Shown here piece after piece: positions 41,625 through 49,273 of a stretch of DNA of 64,000 nucleotides. Source of the DNA: Methyloligella sp. GL2 (GTDB lineage: Bacteria > Pseudomonadota > Alphaproteobacteria > Rhizobiales > Methyloligellaceae); assembly GCF_013341275.1 (NCBI RefSeq), contig NZ_CP054476.1:2468988-2532987 (forward strand), in the 5' to 3' direction. Each line of letters starts with the position of its first letter. Position 1 is the first letter of the stretch. The notes beneath the pieces were generated by a model. The model saw only the letters and a list, made by a program, of their open reading frames with translations, was not told the DNA's origin and ran no database searches. The position numbers were made by a program, and so were the translations under genes.

Positions 41625-42320
41625 TTGCTCACCCTCACGCCCGAAGAGCTCACCGCCATCGGCCTAAGCCTGAAAGTGGCGAGCTGGGCCATGCTGGCGA
41701 GCCTGCCGCTTGCCGTAGCTGTGGCGCTGGTTCTGGGGCGCTGCCGCTTCTTCGGCCGCGCCATCCTCAACGCGCTGGTGCTGCTGCCTTTGGTGCTGCC
41801 GCCGGTGGTGACTGGCTACGGGCTGCTCTTGCTGTTCGGGCGGAACGGGCTGATCGGCCATTGGCTGGCGGAAAATCTCGGCCTGGTGTTCGCCTTCCGC
41901 TGGACCGGGGCAGCGCTGGCCGCAGCGGTGATGGGCTTTCCGCTGATGGTGCGGGCGATCCAGCTTTCCGTCGAGGGGCTGGACCGCGGGCTGGAGCAGG
42001 CCGCCAGCACGCTCGGCGCCAACCGGTTTCTGGTCTTCCTCACCGTGACCTTGCCGCTGATCGCGCCCGGCATCATCGCCGGCGCCATTCTGTGCTTCGC
42101 CCGGGCCATGGGCGAGTTCGGCGCGACCATCACCTTCGTCTCCAATATCCCCGGCGAGACCCAGACCCTGCCGACACTGATCTACAGCCTGACGCAAGTG
42201 CCGGGGGGCGATGCGGCGGCGCTGCGGCTGACGCTGATCTCGGTGACGATTTCGCTGACCGCGCTGTTCGCCTCCGAGGCGGTGGCGCGGCACATCGGCG
42301 AGCGGGTGAAACGGCAATGA
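41625..42320 (+). CDS. modB: Molybdate ABC transporter permease
   Basis: 231 residues from TTG 41625. Five to six membrane helices and the binding-protein-dependent permease loop EQAASTLGANRFLVFLTVTLPLI, with the ModB ending FGATITFVSNIPGETQTLP. Stop and start overlap with modC (ATGA). No modA is adjacent, so the periplasmic binding protein must be elsewhere. The link to fds supplies molybdenum. Confidence 0.9.
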   Translation: MLTLTPEELTAIGLSLKVASWAMLASLPLAVAVALVLGRCRFFGRAILNALVLLPLVLPPVVTGYGLLLLFGRNGLIGHWLAENLGLVFAFRWTGAALAAAVMGFPLMVRAIQLSVEGLDRGLEQAASTLGANRFLVFLTVTLPLIAPGIIAGAILCFARAMGEFGATITFVSNIPGETQTLPTLIYSLTQVPGGDAAALRLTLISVTISLTALFASEAVARHIGERVKRQ

Positions 42321-43438
42321 GCATCGCCTTTCAAGCCAAGGGCATGATCGGCGATCTCACCCTCGATATTGCCTTCCAGAGCGAAGGACGGCTGACGGCG
42401 CTGTTCGGCCCATCCGGCGCCGGCAAAAGCACCATCGTCAATATCATCGCCGGGCTGCTGCGGCCCAAGCAGGCGAAGGTAACGGTGGACGGCACGGTGC
42501 TGACCGATACCGCCGCAGGCATCGGCGTGCCGACCCATAAGCGGCGCATCGGCTATGTGTTCCAGGAGGCGCGGCTGTTCCCGCATCTTTCGGTGAAGGG
42601 CAATCTGCTCTATGGCCGCTTCTTCTCCGGGGGCGACGGGCGGAGCCTTGAGGAGGTCACCGCCCTGCTCGGTCTCGACCATCTCCTAGACCGGGGCGTC
42701 GGGCGGCTCTCGGGCGGCGAGCGGCAGCGTGTGGCTATCGGGCGGGCGCTGCTTGCCGCGCCGCGGCTCCTGCTGCTGGACGAGCCGCTCTCCTCGCTGG
42801 ACGAGGCGCGCAAGCAGGAGGTGATGCCCTATCTGGAGCGGATCCGCGACGAGGCCGGTCTGCCGATCGTCTATGTCAGCCATTCGATTGCCGAAGTGGC
42901 GCGGCTTGCCACCAGCGTCGTGCTGGTGGAGCGCGGGCATGTGCTGGCCGCAGGCCCCGCTTCGGAGATTTTGAGCCGGATCGATCTTGCCGTCGCCGAG
43001 GAGGCGGAGACCGGTGCGCTGGTCGAGGGGCGGATCGCAGCGCATGAGGCGGAGACCGGGCTCACGGTGCTGGAGACGCCGGCCGGAGATTTGCGCGTGC
43101 CGCGGCTGAACCGGCCGCAAGGCGCCTCGGTGCGCGCCCGCATCCGGGCGCGCGACGTGATGATCGCCACCAAGAAGCCGCAAGGTTTGAGCGCGCTGAA
43201 TATCCTGCCGGGCACGGTGACGGAGATCGGCCAGCCGCACGGGCCGGTGATCGAGATCGCGCTTCAATGCGGCGAAGCCCGGCTGGTGGCGCGGCTCACC
43301 CGTCACTCGGTGGATGCGCTGGGGCTGAAGCCGGGGCGCAAAATCTACGCGGTGGTGAAAAGCATCGCCTTCGATCCGGAGGCGACAACGGGGGCGCCGG
43401 ACGGCAAGACAGCGGCGAAGACCGCGGCGGCCTCGTAG
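42317..43438 (+). CDS. modC: Molybdate ABC transporter ATP-binding protein
   Basis: 373 residues from ATG 42317; the open frame extends upstream within modB but this start overlaps its stop as usual. Walker A GPSGAGKST, signature LSGGERQRVAIGRALL, Walker B LLLLDEPLSSLD. The C-terminal ~70 residues form a molybdate-binding TOBE/Mop domain (LNILPGTVTEI). It powers molybdate uptake with ModB. Confidence 0.92.
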   Translation: MSIAFQAKGMIGDLTLDIAFQSEGRLTALFGPSGAGKSTIVNIIAGLLRPKQAKVTVDGTVLTDTAAGIGVPTHKRRIGYVFQEARLFPHLSVKGNLLYGRFFSGGDGRSLEEVTALLGLDHLLDRGVGRLSGGERQRVAIGRALLAAPRLLLLDEPLSSLDEARKQEVMPYLERIRDEAGLPIVYVSHSIAEVARLATSVVLVERGHVLAAGPASEILSRIDLAVAEEAETGALVEGRIAAHEAETGLTVLETPAGDLRVPRLNRPQGASVRARIRARDVMIATKKPQGLSALNILPGTVTEIGQPHGPVIEIALQCGEARLVARLTRHSVDALGLKPGRKIYAVVKSIAFDPEATTGAPDGKTAAKTAAAS

Positions 43439-43475
43439 AGACGAGACCGCCCGCGCGCGCCAGGTGCCCTGCCCT

Positions 43476-44495
43476 CTATTGCTTCGGCGGATTGCGCTTC
43501 AGCGCATCCGGATCCGGCTTTCCTTCCCAGACGGCGACGCCCCAGGGCAGCCGGCCAACCGGCACCGATTTGATCGGCTTCAGGCTTTCCACGTCGATCA
43601 CGGTCAGATCGTTGGTGAGGCCGTTGGCGACATAATAGAGCTTGCCGTCGGGGGAGAGCTCGCCGTGCCAGGGGCGCTGGCCGACCAAGATGTAATCCTC
43701 GACCTCATAGGTCTTGGTGTCGATCACCGCGACGCGGTTGGCCGGGCCGAGCAGCACGAAGAGCTTCTTGCCGCCGTCGATGAAATCCATGCCCACCGGC
43801 TGCAGCAGCTCAGGCCGCACGCCTTCCACCTCGAAGCGGATGGTGTCCTTCACGGTCCAGTCGGAGGTGTCGATCACCGAGATCGAGCCACCGACCTCGG
43901 AGGAGACCCAGACCTCCTTGCCGTCGGCGGTGAACTTCGCCTCGCGCGGACGGGTGTCGACCAGCACATTGGCGATCAGCTCGTTGGTGTCGTTGTCGAT
44001 GACATGGGCCATCGAGGTGCTCTCGGAGGTGATGACGGTGTATTTATCGTCCGGACTGACACCGACGCCTTCCGGCTCGACACCGACCGGCACCTGGGCC
44101 AGCACGTCCCCAGTGGCGACGTCCATGATCGTCGCCATCGAGTCATCCTCATTGGCGATATAGATGATCTTGCCGTCGGCGCTCGTTGCCATCAGCTCCG
44201 GGTCGGGGCCGGAGTTCAGCTCATGGGTGATCTTCAGGCTTTTCATGTCGATCACGTCGATGGTGTCGCCATCGCCAGCGGCCACATAGAGCTCGTCATT
44301 CTTCGGGTTCTTGATGATGCCGCGCGGGCGCCGGTGGGTCGGCACCGTGGCCACCACCTTCAGCGTGTCGGCGTCGATGACGGTGACGGTGTTGTCCTTC
44401 TCGTTGCTGACGAAGATGGTGGTCGCGAAAGCCGATGGCGAAAAGCCGAGCAGCGCGGCGGCGGCCGCGGCAAGCATAAAGCGTTTCATTTTCAC
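43476..44495 (-). CDS. YVTN-type beta-propeller protein of the xox-like cluster
   Basis: 339 residues with signal peptide (ending SAFATTIF). At least six propeller repeats of the type TVIDADTLKVVATVP, VYVAANGL/LYYVANGL. It resembles PQQ-dependent catabolism-associated beta-propeller proteins (TIGR03866 by pattern). It is the last gene of the xox-like unit, 48 bp after the substrate-binding gene. It is paralogous to 56096-57127, and is convergent with modC. Role unknown. Confidence 0.8.
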   Translation of the reverse strand: MKMKRFMLAAAAAALLGFSPSAFATTIFVSNEKDNTVTVIDADTLKVVATVPTHRRPRGIIKNPKNDELYVAAGDGDTIDVIDMKSLKITHELNSGPDPELMATSADGKIIYIANEDDSMATIMDVATGDVLAQVPVGVEPEGVGVSPDDKYTVITSESTSMAHVIDNDTNELIANVLVDTRPREAKFTADGKEVWVSSEVGGSISVIDTSDWTVKDTIRFEVEGVRPELLQPVGMDFIDGGKKLFVLLGPANRVAVIDTKTYEVEDYILVGQRPWHGELSPDGKLYYVANGLTNDLTVIDVESLKPIKSVPVGRLPWGVAVWEGKPDPDALKRNPPKQ

Positions 44496-44543
44496 TCCCT
44501 TGGATCTTGTTTGTTTTATTTGAACGCGTTTTTGGTCTTAGCG

Positions 44544-45878
44544 CTATTTCTGTTTGAATTCACATAGGGATTCACGCTCGTCAAAGCCAAGCGTATCGGT
44601 CAGATATTTCGGGTGCAGGAAGCCCTCCTGCGGCGACACGCTGACGATGGTGCGCTGGCCAGCGAGCAGCACCGGCTGGCGGAGCTGATGGTTCCAGGAG
44701 CGGAAGTTCATGGCCTCGCCCTTGAAGCCGGCGACCTTGTATTTGTCGCTCAGCATGTAGTCGCGCAGATCCTTCACCGCGGTCTTGCCGGAGCGGACCG
44801 TCGCCTCGCCAATGGCGCGTATGGCGAGCCAGGCGGTGTAGTCGCGCTCCACGGCTTTGCGGTGCGCCTTGTCGCGCAAGGCGCGCTGGAAGGCCATGCC
44901 GCCATATTCGGTATAGGAATCGTCCCAGGCGACGGGACGCATGCCTTGAGTGCCGACCACGGGACGCGGCGTGTAGCTGCGATACATCAGGTATTCGCCA
45001 AAGCCGTCCTGGGTGTCGGCGACCCAGATAATGTCGTGCTCGGGTGCGCCCTGGGTGGCGAGCGCCATCTGGCTTTGCACCTGCTGATGGCCGGAATCGA
45101 GACGCCGCGAGCCGGTCTCGAACTTATAGACCCGGTCCTCGACGATCTTGCCGCCGAAGCGCTTGGCGGAGCGTTCGGTGGCTTTGGCGAAGGCCTCGTC
45201 CGAGGGCGCCTTGCCCTTGATCAGGAACCAGCGGGGCCATTTCTTCACGATGAGATACTGCGCCACCGCGTCAGCCCGCATCGCCCAGCTGGGGATGATG
45301 TGGAACACGTTGTAGCGGCACTGCTTCTGGCGGAGCTTGTCGTCGCTGTCGCGGATATTGAGGATCACCGAGCCTTGCGCTTGCGGCAGGTCGGCGACGG
45401 CAAGGAGATCCTTCGGCTCAAGATCGGCGACGATCAGCGCATCACCGTCCTTCAAGACCTCCTTGGCCTTGGCGACGATATCGCCGTCGGCGGGGATGAT
45501 CGCCTCGACGAGCTCGAATTCCTGGCCGGTGAATTGGCCGGTGCGATTGTTGTCGTCGATGCCGACCCGGGCGCCCTGGATACCCTTATCGGTGACGATG
45601 TCCTCGGCGATGGTGAGGGGCGGCGGCTCGGGATATTTTTTGCCGAGATAGACGACCTTGAAGACCGTCTTCGGCTTTTTGGCCGCAGCCTTCTTCGGCG
45701 CATCTTTCGATGCGTCTTGGTTGGGCTCGGCGGCCTTGTCGGAGGATGCCGCGGCGGCATCGCTCTCCTGCCCAAAGCTCGGTTGCGTGCCGTAAAAGCC
45801 CGCCGAAAACGCAACGATCGCCAAGCCGGCAAGCAGCTTGGCGATCGAGTTCTTATAGCGATTGCATGAGCTCAGCAT
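44544..45878 (-). CDS. ABC-type substrate-binding protein associated with quinoprotein dehydrogenase
   Basis: About 444 residues; ATG 45878 gives a good signal peptide, while GTG 45899 is an alternative. After a Lys/Ala-rich stretch (KKAAAKKPK) the protein has a type 1 periplasmic-binding fold: VVYLGKKYPEPPPLTIAEDIV, VADLEPKDLLAVAD, RWFLIKGKAPSD, WVADTQDGFGEYLMYR. It fits the PQQ-associated ABC-binding family (TIGR03863 by pattern). No permease or ATPase is in the window. Closely paralogous to 54722-56014. Confidence 0.8.
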   Translation of the reverse strand: MLSSCNRYKNSIAKLLAGLAIVAFSAGFYGTQPSFGQESDAAAASSDKAAEPNQDASKDAPKKAAAKKPKTVFKVVYLGKKYPEPPPLTIAEDIVTDKGIQGARVGIDDNNRTGQFTGQEFELVEAIIPADGDIVAKAKEVLKDGDALIVADLEPKDLLAVADLPQAQGSVILNIRDSDDKLRQKQCRYNVFHIIPSWAMRADAVAQYLIVKKWPRWFLIKGKAPSDEAFAKATERSAKRFGGKIVEDRVYKFETGSRRLDSGHQQVQSQMALATQGAPEHDIIWVADTQDGFGEYLMYRSYTPRPVVGTQGMRPVAWDDSYTEYGGMAFQRALRDKAHRKAVERDYTAWLAIRAIGEATVRSGKTAVKDLRDYMLSDKYKVAGFKGEAMNFRSWNHQLRQPVLLAGQRTIVSVSPQEGFLHPKYLTDTLGFDERESLCEFKQK

Positions 45879-45917
45879 GGAGCGAGGTCTCACAATCACC
45901 GACGTTCGCTGCGTCCG

Positions 45918-46445
45918 TTAGTCGAAGACCGGCGGCGGCGGAACGTGCGATTCGGTGTCCAAAGAAGACGGGTTGATCGTACGGATCCAGGCGATGATTT
46001 TCCACAGATCCTCGGAGGTCTTGATCGCAGGACCCATGGCCGGCATCGGACCGACCACGTTCTCCGACCCGATGCGGGTCAGGCCGTAGTCCTTCTGGAG
46101 CTTGTCAGAGCCGTCAGTCACGAGACGGAACAGCGTGTCGTCATCGGCGCCATAGACCCAGACGGAGTTGGTCAGAGGCGGGCACATGCCACCACCGCCG
46201 CCGCCGCCGTGGCAACCGTTGCAGGAGAGGCCGAGATAAATCTTGTGGCCTTCTTCGGCGACCTTATCTCTCTCTTCCTTGGTCTTATACGGGCTGTGCA
46301 GGGTGCCCTTTTCCTTGTAGCGCTCGACCGCCTTGACCGGCGGCATGGTCCAGTCAGCACCAGCAGCTTTAGATTCCCACTGAAAGCTGGAAATGCCCAA
46401 CAGGCAGATGGCGAGACCCGCCAATCCGAAAATCAGTTTACGCAC
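45918..46445 (-). CDS. xoxG: c-type cytochrome, XoxG-like
   Basis: 175 residues from GTG 46445 with GAGGAA upstream. A signal peptide ends about residue 27. Heme site CNGCH (Cys75, Cys78, His79) is followed by seven glycines (80-86) and MCPPL; the axial Met is probably in VGPMPAMGP. It is the expected periplasmic electron acceptor of the dehydrogenase encoded upstream. 790 bp of non-coding DNA precede it, so it may have its own promoter. Confidence 0.82.
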   Translation of the reverse strand: MRKLIFGLAGLAICLLGISSFQWESKAAGADWTMPPVKAVERYKEKGTLHSPYKTKEERDKVAEEGHKIYLGLSCNGCHGGGGGGGMCPPLTNSVWVYGADDDTLFRLVTDGSDKLQKDYGLTRIGSENVVGPMPAMGPAIKTSEDLWKIIAWIRTINPSSLDTESHVPPPPVFD

Positions 46446-47236
46446 TGTATCGTTTCCTCATCCTAGTTGGTCTAGTTCGCTTCATGCAGACCTTAGGAGA
46501 TCTTCCCGTTTGGCCTGCACTATCTCCCGACCGGAGCCGGGAGCTGACGACCTAGCCCGTCCTACCATATGGCGTCCCCTCCCCAAAAGCATAAGCGCCC
46601 GCCGCTTGGCAAAAATCCAAGCCGGACAAGCCTTCCCTGCTCACGCGAAAGGAGGAAAACGCCGCTACCGAGAAACTGTCAGCTTCCCCGACATCCTTGC
46701 CCCGATGGGGGCTGCAAAGCATTGCGTCGCAAGCACCGACCGCGTCCTGCGCAAGATGGCAAACGGAGCCATGCTCGGTGCAGAACCGATCCTGGTCCCA
46801 GCCGCCGGGGCGGCCGAAATTGCTCGATAGGCCTAAAGGATCATAGAGCATTGGTGCATTCCGCGACGGCGCGTCGCTAGAGAACGGGAAGTGACGGGTA
46901 AACTCATAACCGATAAATACCGATGATGCCTGCGACTCTCTGACCTAGAAGCCAATTGGACTGCCAACTCGTCTGAGATGCCGCAAAGCTTTTGCTTTCC
47001 GGCATTTCGATTTCGACAGAAATTATACTTCGTTCCTGACTGACTTCGCCTGTATATCCGCTCTCCATCATTAATAACTGCCTATTTGCCGCACCTCCTA
47101 CCAACGCCGGGCAAGACCTGCGGATCGCACCGGGTAAAATTTCCCGAAAAGCTGCTGCAAGAAACCCTTTCCCGCCGGCACCGTCCGGTTCGAAAACCTT
47201 CGATCCGGAACGGTCGGCGAATGTGATCTTAAGGGC
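46446..47236. other. 790-bp gap between xoxJ-like and xoxG-like genes
   Basis: Nothing with recognisable homology. Composition is mixed, with an AT-richer part at about 46880-47100. A 99-codon minus-strand frame (46552-46851) is open but has no recognised motif. Likely holds the xoxG promoter, or the remains of a lost gene. Confidence 0.4.
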
Positions 47237-49063
47237 TTACGGGGTCGATGCGCCGGCACCGGATTCGGTCTGCGCCCGCTTGGTATTGGATAGAGCGCGC
47301 CCCAGCACGGTGATCGCCTGGGCCGCGGACTGGGCATCGTTCATCTTGGCGATGTCGAGCGCTGTCTGGCCCTGGTCGTTCTTCATTTCCGGGTCGGCGC
47401 CCGACTGCAGCAGAAGCCCGATCACCGGCGCGTTGTCGCGCGCCGCAGCGATCATCAGCGGCGTGGCGCCGGTGCTCGAGGTGGCGTTCACATCCGCCCC
47501 CTTCTTGATCAGCATGCGGGCCAGATCGATAGGCCGGGTGCTGTCGGGGAGGAAGATCGCGCCTTCCGCCGGGCGCATCTTGGCCGATGCGATCATCAGC
47601 GGGGTCAGCTTCTGGTCGCCGACGGGGGTGTCGATCGCGGCGCCGGCTTCGATCAGAGCCTTCGCCGCCTCGTAACGCCCCTCCTCGATGGCAAGAGCCA
47701 GCGGGGAATAGCCTTGCGGGCTCGTCTTGTCGAGATCGGCGCCGGCATCGATCAGCACTTGCGCGGTTTTCACATCGTCGCGCAGCAGCGAATAGATCAG
47801 CGGCGTCATGCCGGTATCGTCGGGGAGGTCCGGATCGGCGCCCTGCTCGATCAGGAACTCGACCATGCCGGCATCCTTGGCATTGGCGGCGATGTGGATC
47901 GGCGCGCTGCCGTTATTGTCGAGCTGGTCGATCTTGGCGCCCTTGGTGAGCAGGAAGGCGACGCGGTCCTTGTCATTGCCGGTGACGGCGTTGAACAGCT
48001 CCTGAGTGGGATCGGCCCCCTCTTCCAGCCAGCCTTCGAGCTTCTCCTTGGTGACGCGCTGATCGGGCGATGCAAGATCCGGACGCGCCTTGAAGTCCGA
48101 TTGCGAGATGGCGGTATAGCTGCCGTGGGAGGGCAGATCGCCAGGGATAAAGCACTGGCTGCACTTCACCAGCGGCACGCCGTAATCGCGCAGGATCTTC
48201 TCGATCTCGTCCTTGTTGTCGTCCAGGGCGTAGTCGAGCATGTATTTCAGAAGGACGTCGGTCTTGCGGACACCGAGAGCGAGGGAAAACTCGAGCGGCA
48301 CGGTGTCGTCGTCCAGATTGACGGGCAGGATGGTGACGTCCTCGCCCTTGATGGTCTTCACCCATCCGGCAAAGGGACCCCAGACGCCGGCCACATCGAC
48401 ATCGCCGTCAATGGCGCGCTGGATGATGTACCAGGGCTGATGCTCGACGACGAGGTCGCCATCGTGGCTCTGCACCTGCTTGACGACATTCTCCATGATA
48501 CCGCGCTTGGCCAGAGCCTGGCGGATGGCGGAGGTCTGGAACACGCCGATCTTCAGATCCTTGAGCTTGGGATCGTCGAGGCCGGTGAGCTCAAGCCCCT
48601 CGTCGGTCGGCCAGACCAGCACATAGGCTGAGCGGTAGAGCGGCTCGGTGGTCAGCAGGCGCTCATAGTTCTCCGGGATGTCGAGCATGACATCGCACAT
48701 GCGCTGGCTGAAGGTCTCGCGGGTAAGGCCGCGCTCGATGAAGGGGCGCCAGTGATAGGTCACGCGGGCGCCGAGCGACTTGCCGAGCACTTCGATGATC
48801 TTGTTCTGGAAGCCTTCGCGATCGATGTCGGACAGCGGCATGTTGCCGGGATCGGCGCAGACATGCAGCTCTTTGAGCTTCTTGTTCTTATAGGCGGATT
48901 TGGCGGCGGCCTTGATGGCGATCTTCTCGGCCGGGCTCAGCTCTTCGTAGGTTTTGTCGAGCTGGCGTGTCAGCGGCTCGGCGCGGGCCATGCCGCTGGC
49001 GAAGCCGGTGCCGATCAAGGCGGCGCAGGTGAATACGAGGGTAAGGCGCTTTAGGTCGACCAT
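47237..49063 (-). CDS. xoxJ: XoxJ/MxaJ-like periplasmic protein fused to ankyrin repeats
   Basis: About 608 residues from ATG 49063 (TTG 49075 also possible). Signal peptide ends near GMARAEP. Residues about 55-320 are a solute-binding-like domain of the XoxJ/MxaJ family (LKELHVCADPGNMPLSD, MCDVMLDIPENYERLL, VDVAGVWGPFAGW), ending in a CSQC pair. Residues about 350-590 are at least six ankyrin repeats (GSAPIHIAANAKDAGMVEF, GMTPLIYSLLRDD, GATPLMIAAARDN). XoxJ-type proteins are thought to help activate the dehydrogenase. The ankyrin extension is not part of the usual MxaJ. Confidence 0.85.
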   Translation of the reverse strand: MVDLKRLTLVFTCAALIGTGFASGMARAEPLTRQLDKTYEELSPAEKIAIKAAAKSAYKNKKLKELHVCADPGNMPLSDIDREGFQNKIIEVLGKSLGARVTYHWRPFIERGLTRETFSQRMCDVMLDIPENYERLLTTEPLYRSAYVLVWPTDEGLELTGLDDPKLKDLKIGVFQTSAIRQALAKRGIMENVVKQVQSHDGDLVVEHQPWYIIQRAIDGDVDVAGVWGPFAGWVKTIKGEDVTILPVNLDDDTVPLEFSLALGVRKTDVLLKYMLDYALDDNKDEIEKILRDYGVPLVKCSQCFIPGDLPSHGSYTAISQSDFKARPDLASPDQRVTKEKLEGWLEEGADPTQELFNAVTGNDKDRVAFLLTKGAKIDQLDNNGSAPIHIAANAKDAGMVEFLIEQGADPDLPDDTGMTPLIYSLLRDDVKTAQVLIDAGADLDKTSPQGYSPLALAIEEGRYEAAKALIEAGAAIDTPVGDQKLTPLMIASAKMRPAEGAIFLPDSTRPIDLARMLIKKGADVNATSSTGATPLMIAAARDNAPVIGLLLQSGADPEMKNDQGQTALDIAKMNDAQSAAQAITVLGRALSNTKRAQTESGAGASTP

Positions 49064-49225
49064 TTGGCTGCTCAATCCTTGGGGGCAAGGTCAGCTGCCG
49101 GGAAAGGTCCTGTGAGGGTCTCAGAAGACGCGTCCGGCAGAAAATCCCGCATTCTGCCCTCCCTGAGCAAAAATGCAGGCTCACCGTGCAAACGTTCTTA
49201 TTACTACCAGGTAGATATGGAATGA

Positions 49226-49252
49226 CGCCCGGTGCCGCAAGGGCACCGGGCG
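49226..49252 (-). terminator. Strong hairpin between xoxF-like and xoxJ-like genes
   Basis: 11-bp perfect stem CGCCCGGTGCC/GGCACCGGGCG with a GCAAG loop, 22 bp after the dehydrogenase stop. No T run follows on the minus strand, so it is more likely an mRNA-stabilising or partial-termination element than a full terminator. Confidence 0.6.
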
Positions 49253-49273
49253 CCGAACCTTAAAGGATCTCGA

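Noticed and set aside
46552..46851. 99-codon minus-strand frame between xoxJ and xoxG
   Set aside because: No signal peptide, no recognised motif, and no clear ribosome-binding site; composition gives no coding support.
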